Positions 8,981-17,292 of a DNA stretch of 64,000 bases are shown one piece after another. The translations under genes were made by a program, and so were the position numbers. The stretch spans positions 1 through 64,000 of the forward strand of contig CALDKB010000051.1 in the NCBI GenBank assembly GCA_937899245.1, in the 5' to 3' direction. The notes below the pieces were generated by a model. That model was given only the letters and a program-made list of their open reading frames with translations. It was not told the DNA's origin and did no database searches. Every line of letters begins with the position of its first letter. Position 1 is the first letter of the stretch. The stretch is from an uncultured Bacteroidales bacterium. GTDB taxonomy: Bacteria > Bacteroidota > Bacteroidia > Bacteroidales > ML635J-15.

Positions 8981-9326
8981 AATTTATATTGCAAAGTTAT
9001 ATTTTTTTTCTTTTCTGCATGGCAAAAATTCAGTCCGACGCAATCAACACTAAAAAAAATCTTCACCAGTACGCATCAAGGCTGTTTCATGCATGAGGCC
9101 ATGCCAGATTAAACATGCGACGAATCACCTATGACGGCACTTTGCTTTCATTGAGGACGCCAACCATTTATATATCTACTATACAAGCAATTAACATCAA
9201 TAGTTAATATAAAGAAAAAAAACAAATTTCAAATTATCAAAAAAAAAGTTTTCTTTGTAAAATAACGAAATATAGCCCATAAAATAAAGACGATAATAAG
9301 GTGGGTATTTTAACAAAACAAAGGAA
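8981..9326 (+). other. Divergent intergenic region between LytTR gene and fadD
   Basis: AT-rich, with long A and T runs. The leftward -7-like box at 8992-8999 serves the LytTR gene. No convincing TTTG/TAnnTTTG pair was found for the rightward acyl-CoA synthetase gene, and no gene or RNA was recognised. Confidence 0.5.
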
Positions 9327-11099
9327 ATGGAAGTAACAAGATTATTCGACATACTTGACAGATACCTGTCAAATTATCCAGGACAAAAAGTAGCCCTTGC
9401 CGGAAAGGTCAACGGCAAATGGGTGGAATATAGTCCGAAGGAATACTATGACCTCACCTATCAGGTTAGCTGCGGTCTTATTGCAGCCGGCATAAAGCCA
9501 GGCGACAAGGTGGCCATTATCAGCGGCAACAAGCCAGAATGGAATATGGTCGACATGGGTGTCATGCAGATGGGTTGCACGATAGTTCCTATATACCCGA
9601 CAATCTCCGACACCGACTACGAATATATTCTAAACCACAGCGAAGCCAGAATAGCAATCGTCGAAGGAGCAAAGATTGCCGAAAAGATTAAGAATGTTGC
9701 AGCCAACTTGAACTACCTCGAAAAGGTATACACAATAAATCATGTTGAGGGATATCCATCATTCGAAGAACTTCTTGAAAGCGGACGACAAAACCTTAAT
9801 ATTGAAAAGGTCAACGAGCTTAAGTCGGCCGTAAAGCCGGAAGACTGCTCAACCCTTATCTACACCTCCGGAACTACCGGAACCCCCAAGGGCGTAATGC
9901 TGTCGCACAAGAACATTGTCCACCAGATAATGGGCATCATCATGACTCCGTCGCCTAGTTCCAAGCAAGCATTCAGCTTCCTGCCGCTATGCCACGCATA
10001 CGAACGTCTGCTGGTTTTCATGTACCAGTACCTTGGAATGTCGGTATATTACGCACAAAACCTCGGCACTATTGGAGACAACATGAAGGAAGTACATCCG
10101 ACCATGATGACGGCCGTACCTCGAATCCTTGAAAAAATGTTCGACAAGGTGCATAACTCAGGCAAGCAATATAGCGGGCTGAAAAAGAAGATCTTCTACT
10201 GGGCCATCGACCTTGCACAGGAATACAAGATTCAGGATTTTGAACGTTCTGCATGGTACAACTTCAAGCTAAAAATTGCCGACATGCTTGTGTACAAGAA
10301 AATCCGTGCTAGAATTGGTGCGGAGAACTTCGACATCATAGTATCCGGAGCGGCAAGCATACAGCCAAGAATTGCGGCTTTTTTCTCCGCAATCAAGATG
10401 CCAGTTTACGAAGGATACGGGCTTACGGAAACATCACCAGTAATTTCTGTTAGCTGCCGCGAGAAATATGGACGCGAAGTAGGAACCGTCGGTTTCCCGC
10501 TTCCAGGCATTGAAGTCAAGATTGACGACGAAACGAACGAGATTATGTGCCGAGGCAACAACGTGATGATTGGCTACTACAAGAACCCGGAGCTCACCAA
10601 GGAAGTTATCGACAGCGAAGGATGGTTCCACACAGGCGACTGCGGTTACCTCACCAAGCACAACCAGCTTGTCCTCACCGGTCGTCTCAAGAACATCTTC
10701 AAGACGTCATTCGGCAAATATGTCAACCCGCAGGTCATTGAGAACAAATTCGAGGAATCCCCGTTCATTGAAAACATTGTCGTTTTCGGAGAAAGCCAAA
10801 AGTTCCCCGCAGCGCTTATCTATCCCGACTTCTCATTCCTGAAGCTTTGGTGCTCACGCCACGGCGTCGAATATACCGACCCAGAAAACATCATCAAGAA
10901 TCCGACAATTATAGCGCGTTTCAACCGCGAGCTCAACAAATACAACGCATTCTTTGGCGATACGGAGAAAGTTAAGAAAATTAAGCTCATCTCCGACGAA
11001 TGGTCGCAGGCCACAGGCATTCTTACACCTACGCTCAAGGTTAAAAGGAATGTTGTCAGCACAAGATACAAGAAGGAAATAGAAGAACTATTCGTATAA
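9327..11099 (+). CDS. fadD: Long-chain acyl-CoA synthetase (AMP-forming)
   Basis: ANL-superfamily ligase activating fatty acids with ATP and CoA at the inner face of the cytoplasmic membrane. 590 residues is typical of the bacterial/plant-type long-chain group. The P-loop-like motif TLIYTSGTTGTPKG, the adenylate motif YGLTETSPVIS, the hinge/A8 region GWFHTGDCGYL and the C-terminal LKVKRNVV are all present. In an anaerobic Bacteroidota the likely role is recycling or incorporation of exogenous fatty acids rather than beta-oxidation. The TAA stop overlaps the next start (TAATG), making it the first gene of a three-gene operon with an FGE-fold protein and dacB. Confidence 0.92.
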   Translation: MEVTRLFDILDRYLSNYPGQKVALAGKVNGKWVEYSPKEYYDLTYQVSCGLIAAGIKPGDKVAIISGNKPEWNMVDMGVMQMGCTIVPIYPTISDTDYEYILNHSEARIAIVEGAKIAEKIKNVAANLNYLEKVYTINHVEGYPSFEELLESGRQNLNIEKVNELKSAVKPEDCSTLIYTSGTTGTPKGVMLSHKNIVHQIMGIIMTPSPSSKQAFSFLPLCHAYERLLVFMYQYLGMSVYYAQNLGTIGDNMKEVHPTMMTAVPRILEKMFDKVHNSGKQYSGLKKKIFYWAIDLAQEYKIQDFERSAWYNFKLKIADMLVYKKIRARIGAENFDIIVSGAASIQPRIAAFFSAIKMPVYEGYGLTETSPVISVSCREKYGREVGTVGFPLPGIEVKIDDETNEIMCRGNNVMIGYYKNPELTKEVIDSEGWFHTGDCGYLTKHNQLVLTGRLKNIFKTSFGKYVNPQVIENKFEESPFIENIVVFGESQKFPAALIYPDFSFLKLWCSRHGVEYTDPENIIKNPTIIARFNRELNKYNAFFGDTEKVKKIKLISDEWSQATGILTPTLKVKRNVVSTRYKKEIEELFV

Positions 11100-11716
11100 T
11101 GCATACGTTCATGGGTACGAGAATTCGCATATTGGGCATCTTTCTACTTATCGCATCCAGTTGCATAGCCATAAACCCTCCAGGAACGAAAAAAGTCAAG
11201 ATTGACAAGGAAACGATATACATCGATAAAAAGGAGATAACCTATCAGGACTGGCGCGAATACGTTTTCTCGCTTGAGAATGCCTTCGGCAGGAATTCAG
11301 ACGAAGTAAAAGCCGCCCTACCTCAGGGCTTCAACCTTGAGACCTCAATAAAGGACCTATTCCTCAAGGAAACATCAGAAAAACCATTGACAGGCATAAC
11401 ATTCGAACAAGCGGTCAATTACTGCGAATGGAGAACCAATGTTGTCAACATCATAAACGAGGAAACCGGACGCGCAAACGTCAAGTACTCGTTACCGACC
11501 GAAGAGCAATACAGCAAACTGATAAAGATTTTTGGAGCATACGAAATCCTTTCTGAAAAAAATAGAACCGAACGCCTCAGCGGACTGCAAAGCAGTGTCT
11601 ATGAACTTACAGCCGAAAAATCTGTACTCAAGAACAACGGGACCTTTTCAAAGGACGAAAACATTCCGAACAACAAATGCGGTTTCCGGTGCGTTGCCAT
11701 AACAATTAAACGATAA
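11099..11716 (+). CDS. Short FGE/SUMF1-fold lipoprotein or secreted protein
   Basis: 205 residues with a hydrophobic N-terminus ending in IASSC, a weak lipobox. The body carries the formylglycine-generating-enzyme fold signatures in reduced form: EITYQDWREYVF, TFEQAVNYCEWR, YSLPTEEQYSKL and the terminal GFRCVAI. Catalytic enzymes of this family are longer; Bacteroidota also use the fold non-catalytically in GldJ/GldK-type gliding and T9SS lipoproteins. It is translationally coupled to fadD upstream and to dacB downstream (TAATG at both junctions), suggesting an envelope role, perhaps with peptidoglycan remodelling. An internal ATG at 11111 is an alternative start. Enzymatic activity is unlikely. 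Confidence 0.7.
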   Translation: MHTFMGTRIRILGIFLLIASSCIAINPPGTKKVKIDKETIYIDKKEITYQDWREYVFSLENAFGRNSDEVKAALPQGFNLETSIKDLFLKETSEKPLTGITFEQAVNYCEWRTNVVNIINEETGRANVKYSLPTEEQYSKLIKIFGAYEILSEKNRTERLSGLQSSVYELTAEKSVLKNNGTFSKDENIPNNKCGFRCVAITIKR

Positions 11717-13152
11717 TGAAAACATCAAGACTATTTTTGCTGGCGATAGCAACAATATTTTTTGCAACATATACATTTGCACAAGCGCCAAAACTTGGCA
11801 AACTGCAAGATGATTTTATAAACAACGAGGAATTCGGCAACGCAAGCATCGGTGTTTACGCAATAAATCTCAACACAAACGAAGTGCTTCTTAGCAACAA
11901 CGCATCAGTATCATACACACCGGCCTCAATCCTCAAGCTGTTTACAACCTCCATGGCCATCGAAGTTCTTGGTGCCAGTCACCGCTTCTCCACAACACTG
12001 GCATACAGCGGCAATATTGAAGACAGCGTATTAAATGGCGACATATATATCATTGGCGGAGGCGACCCGTGCCTTGGAACCGAAAGATACTCAAGCACAT
12101 ACGGAGAGGACATTACAGAAACATGGGCATACAAGGTCCGTGAACTCGGCATAAAGAAAATCAACGGAACAATTATCAGCGACATTTCCTATTTCGGAGA
12201 AGTTCCCACCCCTGGCAAATGGGTATGGGAAGATCTGGGCGCATATTACGGAACTCCTGGTGCCGCCATCAACTATATGGACAACACCTACCAGCTGTTC
12301 TTCCAGACTGGAGCCGACAAGGACACTGCTGTTCTTGTTAAGGTGCTTCCCGACGATTTGAAGCTAATTGTAAAAAACGAAGTTACAGCTTCGTCAAATG
12401 TCACCGACGACCAATCATACATCTATCTTGGCAAAAACGAAAACGAAATCGTCATAAAAGGACAACTACCTTGCAACAAGACTGATTTTGTTGTAAAGGG
12501 AAGCATACCGAATCCACCGCTATATGTCGCACAGCGATTCGGCCATCGGTTAAACTACCTAGGCATAAGAGTATCTGGAGAGCCAATGGTATGTAAAGCA
12601 AAATGCGACAAGGAGTTGACGACAATACATACTATAAAATCGCCGACATTGCAGACAATAGTCAACTATACCAACCTTGTCAGCTGCAACCTATATGCCG
12701 AAGTTCTACGCCTGCAGATAATGCACCGGACAGGAAAAGCATACGAAGACTATGGACGCAGTTTCCTTGCCAAAAACGACATCGAAAAAGACGGCTTCTT
12801 CCCTGTTGACGGCAGCGGTGTAAGCCACTACAACGCAATTACAGCCAAACAGACAGCCGAACTGCTGAAACATATCAACGAGAGCAAATATGGCAAGGAC
12901 TTTATATCGGGAATGGCCGAAGCCGGCAAGACTGGAACCATAAAGAGCTATAAATGCTGTAAGGACGGTACAATGAAACTACAGGCAAAAACAGGAAGCA
13001 TGACTCGCGTACGCTCCCTTGCCGGGTTTATCACCAACACAAAGAAGGAAAAGATTGCATTCTGCATAATACTTAACAACTACAACGCCAACGGCACTAA
13101 AGTAAGAACACTGCTCGACAACTTCATAAGAGCCGTCGGAACTGCCAAATAA
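11716..13152 (+). CDS. dacB: D-alanyl-D-alanine carboxypeptidase/endopeptidase, PBP4 type
   Basis: Periplasmic class C penicillin-binding protein (peptidase S13) that trims or opens peptidoglycan cross-bridges. 478 residues. A signal peptide (MKTSRLFLLAIATIFFATYTFAQ) is followed by the three active-site motifs: SILK (SXXK, in TPASILKLF), SCN (SXN, in NLVSCNLYAEVL) and KTG (in QAKTGSMTR). The insertion domain between the first two motifs is present. It is last in the fadD operon. No clear terminator follows: a short run of AT-rich DNA leads to a palindrome and a decayed ATPase gene. Confidence 0.92.
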   Translation: MKTSRLFLLAIATIFFATYTFAQAPKLGKLQDDFINNEEFGNASIGVYAINLNTNEVLLSNNASVSYTPASILKLFTTSMAIEVLGASHRFSTTLAYSGNIEDSVLNGDIYIIGGGDPCLGTERYSSTYGEDITETWAYKVRELGIKKINGTIISDISYFGEVPTPGKWVWEDLGAYYGTPGAAINYMDNTYQLFFQTGADKDTAVLVKVLPDDLKLIVKNEVTASSNVTDDQSYIYLGKNENEIVIKGQLPCNKTDFVVKGSIPNPPLYVAQRFGHRLNYLGIRVSGEPMVCKAKCDKELTTIHTIKSPTLQTIVNYTNLVSCNLYAEVLRLQIMHRTGKAYEDYGRSFLAKNDIEKDGFFPVDGSGVSHYNAITAKQTAELLKHINESKYGKDFISGMAEAGKTGTIKSYKCCKDGTMKLQAKTGSMTRVRSLAGFITNTKKEKIAFCIILNNYNANGTKVRTLLDNFIRAVGTAK

Positions 13153-13202
13153 CAATCTTTCAAAAACATTTTGTCAAAAAAAAATAGTTGCAGATTTGCA
13201 TC

Positions 13203-13231
13203 ACACAAACTTGTGTGACACAAGTTTGTGT
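13203..13231. repeat. Perfect inverted repeat with single central G
   Basis: Arms of 14 bp (13203-13216 and 13218-13231, ACACAAACTTGTGT / ACACAAGTTTGTGT) flank one G. It sits immediately before the decayed ATPase gene. An AGATTTGC -7-like sequence lies just upstream. The same architecture (inverted repeat centred on a single G) precedes the intact ATPase gene at 61285, which suggests an operator. Confidence 0.75.
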
Positions 13232-13249
13232 TAGCAATTAACCATTAAC

Positions 13250-13933
13250 TATCAATCACTTACGAGCAAGACTTTTGTCTTTGGAACATCTGTAAACACT
13301 AGCAATTTTATTGGTAGGGAACGAGAATGTGAACGACTTAAAATGAATTTCACACATGGCATTAACACCATCCTAATGTCCCCTAGACGATGGGGCAAGA
13401 CTTCCATCGTAAAACGAATAAAGGAATAAGTAAATTCCAAAGAACTATGCATTATATACATGGATGTTTTTTCGTGTCGTGATGATATGAAATCTGCAAT
13501 AAATTCGCGACAACAATCCTTCGCAGCACAGAAAATCGCTTCGACGAATGGAAAAACATGGTAGGCAAATTTATCTCCATGTTACCCCTAAGAATATCAT
13601 ATTCTGCCGATGGAGCAAACGATTGGTCTGTTGCTCTAGGAAACGCACCAACCAGAAGAAGTTTACCAGTTGCCAGAAAACAACTCTCTATATACAGCGC
13701 AAACAGAGCACCTAACCACCTACCAAATAAATTTTCTGCGTGCAATATACTCAGGCGAACATAAGGACTTTTCATCAGCAAAAACACGAGACTCTTTTAA
13801 TCTTGGCTCATACAGCAATATTGTCCGATTGAAAAAAGCACTTGAAAATATTGAACTAATTGATATTTCTGCCAAAGGAATATACTTTTCGGATCCCGTA
13901 CTAGAAATATGGTTTGGCAGAAATTTCCAGTAA
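13250..13933 (+). pseudogene. Decayed ATPase (ATPase_2/DUF234-type P-loop family)
   Basis: Pieces of one protein appear in changing frames. FVFGTSVNTSNFIGRERE and the Walker A region SPRRWGKTSIVKR run to a stop at 13427-13429. A shifted frame gives CIIYMDVFS and a third gives LRSTENRFDEWKNMVGKF. From about 13645 the frame reads EEVYQLPEN and then jumps to the C-terminal winged-helix part (EHLTTYQINFLRAIY ... PVLEIWFGRNFQ). No in-frame ATG is left at the expected start, and the section that should hold Walker B is missing. The family, common in archaea and Bacteroidota, has no settled function. The gene is related at family level to the intact one at 61285 but is not a close copy. Confidence 0.85.
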
Positions 13934-13935
13934 CC

Positions 13936-15174
13936 TTATTCCTTCAGCATAGCCACAATCAGCATCGACAATGCCGACGCAGCGAAACGTTCGATATTTA
14001 TTCCTCTATCCTTTCCGAAGACATACTTTTTGCTTGATACGCCAGACGGAGTTGCCACTGCAATCCAAACAGTACCTACAGGCTTTTCATCCGAACCACC
14101 GCCTGGACCTGCGATTCCTGTCGTTGAAACAGCATAATCGGTATCCAATAGACGACGCACACCCGATGCCATTTGCTCTGCCACCTGACAACTTACTGCT
14201 CCATAATTCTGCAGGTCGTCAACACTAACGCCAAGCACATTGGCCTTAACCTCGTTGCAATACGAGACAACAGACCCCTTAAAGTATTCCGAACTACCCG
14301 CAATAGATGTTATGAGTGAAGCCACCTTGCCTCCGGTACAACTTTCGGCCGTGGCAACTGTACAATGCCTGTCCTTAAGCAACTCGCCAACAAGTTCCTC
14401 AAGCTTTATGTCCTTGTATGCAATAATATTTTCGGGAACAATCTTCTTTAGTTCCTCGACCTTTGCTTCAATGTAACTTTCGGTAGTGTCGTCGGGTTCG
14501 TAAACGCTCAATCGCAGACGAATGCTTGAATATGCAGGCAGATAAGCCAACCGTACATTCTCAGCCAGCGAATCCTCCCAGTCGGAAATCTTTTCGGCAA
14601 GGATTGACTCTGCAATACCAGTAAGCAACAAGGTCTTATGCACAACTGGCTTAAGATTATAATGTTTATTTAGGAACGGTATTATCTCGTTTTCCATTAA
14701 ATAACGCATCTCAAAAGGAACGCCAGGCATCGAGAACAAAAGTTTTCCTTTATTATTCATCATTACTGCCGGAGCCGTACCTACTGCATTATTAATCACC
14801 ATTGCCGTAGCAGGAACCATTGCCTGATCGTGATTGTTTTCTGTGATTGCAATACCTCGTCTGCCAAGTATTTCCTTAACATTCTCAAGTACGGCTTCAT
14901 TCAAAACCAGATGAGTGCCAAACTTTTCGCAGATAACCTTCTTGGTAATGTCATCCTTAGTCGGGCCAAGGCCTCCTGTCATAAACACTACATCAGCACA
15001 TTCGAAGCATCTGTCAATCGCATTAGATATTGACTTTCCGTCGTCTCCTACAGTTATTACAGTCTCCGTATGGAAACCAATCTTGTTCATTTCACGCGAA
15101 ATCCACGAAGAATTAATGTCAACGACTTGACCTATAAGGATTTCATCACCTATTATTATGATTCCAGCATTCAT
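13936..15174 (-). CDS. cinA: CinA-like protein (nicotinamide-nucleotide amidase family)
   Basis: 412 residues, the full two-domain form. The N-terminal MoCF/COG1058 domain begins IIIIGDEILIGQVVDINS, with VVFMTGGLGPTKDD. The C-terminal CinA amidase domain has TAESCTGGKVAS (about residues 274-285), SVVSYCNEVK and TGIAGPGGGSDEKPVGTV. The family deamidates NMN to nicotinate mononucleotide in pyridine-nucleotide recycling and may also hydrolyse ADP-ribose. It is cytoplasmic. It is a single gene on this strand; its 3' end lies 2 bp from the convergent ATPase pseudogene. Confidence 0.93.
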   Translation of the reverse strand: MNAGIIIIGDEILIGQVVDINSSWISREMNKIGFHTETVITVGDDGKSISNAIDRCFECADVVFMTGGLGPTKDDITKKVICEKFGTHLVLNEAVLENVKEILGRRGIAITENNHDQAMVPATAMVINNAVGTAPAVMMNNKGKLLFSMPGVPFEMRYLMENEIIPFLNKHYNLKPVVHKTLLLTGIAESILAEKISDWEDSLAENVRLAYLPAYSSIRLRLSVYEPDDTTESYIEAKVEELKKIVPENIIAYKDIKLEELVGELLKDRHCTVATAESCTGGKVASLITSIAGSSEYFKGSVVSYCNEVKANVLGVSVDDLQNYGAVSCQVAEQMASGVRRLLDTDYAVSTTGIAGPGGGSDEKPVGTVWIAVATPSGVSSKKYVFGKDRGINIERFAASALSMLIVAMLKE

Positions 15175-15492
15175 ATTCTAATATTTTGAAAAGTAATTTT
15201 AAATTATTGATGTTGTTTCTGCGTTTCTATGACTGTTGCTGATTATATGTTTCTAAATCAATGGTCCAAAGATAATTCAAAATTATAATCAACATTTTGT
15301 TTTTTTCCCATAAAAAACGGCAGACACGTTTACAAGCGCAACAGATAAGTTACGGCTAAACAAACATTATGATTTTTTCGCAAGATAGTGATTGTTTGTT
15401 TTTCAAGGCAAAGCCTTGGGTGTACTGCGTCGTAGGCTGTACTACGACAGGCTCAGCATGCAGAGCCTACGCCGAGCGGGGAAAATTTCATC
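15175..15492. other. Intergenic region with hairpin cluster (15404-15471)
   Basis: The first 200 bases are AT-rich and featureless. The distal part is GC-rich and highly structured: CAAGGC-aaa-GCCTTG (15404-15418), GTCGTAG/CTACGAC (15429-15435 with 15442-15448), and an overlapping longer CGTAGGCT/AGCCTACG stem (15431-15438 with 15464-15471). The segment CGACAGGCTCAGCATG resembles a dispersed intergenic repeat seen in many genomes. It is not a canonical terminator, as no T-run follows on either strand. Confidence 0.55.
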
Positions 15493-16209
15493 TTACTGAT
15501 ATTTTGAAAAGTAACCGCCTTTAAGGAATTCATCAACGGTTACCGATTCAAGTTTTCTGTCATCAAGAAGCCAGATATGGGAGCAATATTTTGCTGCAAT
15601 TTCCAAATCGTGACAAGAGAAAATTATGCATCTATTTTCCTCAGAAGCAATTTTTTTCAAGTCGGACAAAAGCTTGCGCTTGGCAAAGAAATCAAGGAAA
15701 GCTGTCGGCTCATCGAACAGAATCACAGGCGTCTGCTGCACCATTGCTCGGCAAATCATAGCTTTCTGACGTTCGCCATCGCTCACTTCGGTTACCAACG
15801 AATCTTTAATCTGCGACAAGCCCAGCTTTTCGGTAAATCTGCCAATTATTTCCTTGTCGGCAGATGTATGACAGTCAAAAATATTGGTATAAGGAGTTCT
15901 ACCTATAGCTATCAGATCAGAAATAGTCATATTTACAACATACTCTATTTTCGACGGCACAAAACTCAACATTCGAGCCCGCTCGCGAGCTGTCAAACTT
16001 CCAACGGGAATTCCTTTTATATATATATTGCCCGACATTGCCTTCTTTATGCCAATAAGCGTATTTAACAATGTGGTCTTTCCTGTTCCGTTTCGACCGA
16101 CAATACAAATCAACTCGCCTGCTTTTGCTGTCAAATCAACAGGCTCTGCAACTAACGGGGTCTTATGTCCGAATGTCAGTTTCTCTATTTTCAATACCGA
16201 ATCTTCCAT
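15493..16209 (-). CDS. ABC importer ATPase, FecE/BtuD type
   Basis: Cytoplasmic ATPase of an iron-siderophore/haem/cobalamin importer. Walker A GRNGTGKTT, signature motif VSDGERQKAMICRAM, Walker B VILFDEPTAFLD and switch His (FSCHDLE) are present. I chose the ATG at 16209 because it overlaps the permease stop in the TAATG arrangement seen in other couplings here; the frame continues upstream to an ATG at 16245, inside the permease gene, adding 12 residues unlike the family. It is the last gene of the binding-protein, permease, ATPase set. Substrate is not determinable from this subunit. Confidence 0.9.
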   Translation of the reverse strand: MEDSVLKIEKLTFGHKTPLVAEPVDLTAKAGELICIVGRNGTGKTTLLNTLIGIKKAMSGNIYIKGIPVGSLTARERARMLSFVPSKIEYVVNMTISDLIAIGRTPYTNIFDCHTSADKEIIGRFTEKLGLSQIKDSLVTEVSDGERQKAMICRAMVQQTPVILFDEPTAFLDFFAKRKLLSDLKKIASEENRCIIFSCHDLEIAAKYCSHIWLLDDRKLESVTVDEFLKGGYFSKYQ

Positions 16210-17234
16210 TACACCACAGTCCTCTGATTTTTTACTACAACCCATATAATGAACGGAGCTCCCAATATTGAAATAACCGCATTTATCGGCAATACACCTT
16301 GGCTATACAAGACATGCGACAACACATCGCCACACAACATAAACGATGCACCAAGGATCATTGAAGCAGGAATAAGCACAAAATGGTCGGATGTATTAAA
16401 TATCCATCGTGCAATATGCGGTACCGCCAGTCCAATAAATCCTAATGGTCCGCAAAATGCCGTTACCGCACCAGTTAGGACACTAACACCAGCGAACACA
16501 ACGACACGCAAAAGTTTTATATTTACGCCCATGCTTGCCGAAAACTGCTCACCCATGAGCATTATGTTAAGTTTCTTTGAAAATGCGTAGAGCAACATGC
16601 ATGTGACAAGACTCACCGGAACCAGAAGAACCGCCTCATTAAACGAAACAGAATCAAGGCTACCCATAGTCCAGACAACATACAGCTTAACACTAGCGTC
16701 AGTAGCAAAAAACTGCATAACGTTCACAATTGCAGCAATAACTCCCGACACTAAAATTCCGACAATCAGGATACTTAAGACGTCACGAACCCTCATGCTT
16801 ACAGCAAGAATCAGCAGCAAGACAGCAGCAGCGCCAAGTCCAGCAGCTATCAGAATCGTCAAGTTTGACACATCGGCATTTGAACTGAAAAACAGTCCGC
16901 TGCCTAAAACCAAAATTCCAACGCCCAGACTTGCACCATTACTTATTCCAAGCACGTAAGGTCCAGCCAGCGGATTTCGGAAAATCGTTTGCATCAAAAG
17001 TCCGGAAACCGAAAGTGCAAGCCCTGCAACCACGGCTGTAATCACCCTTGCCAATCGAAATTCCCTTATGGTAAATTGACAATCCGTTGGCAAGTCCCCG
17101 TCACCAAACATATACGCGCAAATATCCGAAAACAAAATCCTTGTCGTCCCCGTGCATAAGTCAAGGACCACCAGTCCAAGAAGAACAATGGTAATAATCA
17201 GGAATTTGATAATATGCGACAACTTGCTATGCAA
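16209..17234 (-). CDS. ABC importer permease, FecCD/BtuC family
   Basis: Integral inner-membrane permease, 341 residues with about ten hydrophobic helices. Family landmarks: RVITAVVAGLALSVSGLLMQ, NPLAGPYVLGISNGASLG, and CGPLGFIGLAVPHIAR near the C-terminus. The start appears to be TTG at 17234. A TAACTTTG -7-like box on this strand (17251-17258) lies 16 bp upstream, so the permease and ATPase may have their own promoter besides read-through from the binding-protein gene. It forms the translocation pore with the ATPase encoded next. Confidence 0.9.
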   Translation of the reverse strand: MHSKLSHIIKFLIITIVLLGLVVLDLCTGTTRILFSDICAYMFGDGDLPTDCQFTIREFRLARVITAVVAGLALSVSGLLMQTIFRNPLAGPYVLGISNGASLGVGILVLGSGLFFSSNADVSNLTILIAAGLGAAAVLLLILAVSMRVRDVLSILIVGILVSGVIAAIVNVMQFFATDASVKLYVVWTMGSLDSVSFNEAVLLVPVSLVTCMLLYAFSKKLNIMLMGEQFSASMGVNIKLLRVVVFAGVSVLTGAVTAFCGPLGFIGLAVPHIARWIFNTSDHFVLIPASMILGASFMLCGDVLSHVLYSQGVLPINAVISILGAPFIIWVVVKNQRTVV

Positions 17235-17292
17235 AGCAATTTCTTTTGCACAAAGTTACACAAAAATCCATTACGCAGGCACATGTAAACCT

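Noticed and set aside
13558..13764. Separate 68-residue gene
   Set aside because: Its sequence is the middle fragment of the decayed ATPase gene, not an independent protein.
15404..15418. Rho-independent terminator for the ABC importer operon
   Set aside because: The CAAGGC/GCCTTG stem has no T-run on the minus strand side after the stem.
16210..16245. Longer N-terminus for the ABC ATPase
   Set aside because: The extra 12 residues are inside the permease gene and unlike the family; the TAATG overlap at 16209 fits the local coupling style.
17235..17292. Cobalamin riboswitch or other leader element in the importer operon
   Set aside because: The gap is only 58 bp and shows no B12-box-like structure; upstream of the binding-protein gene there is only a terminator.
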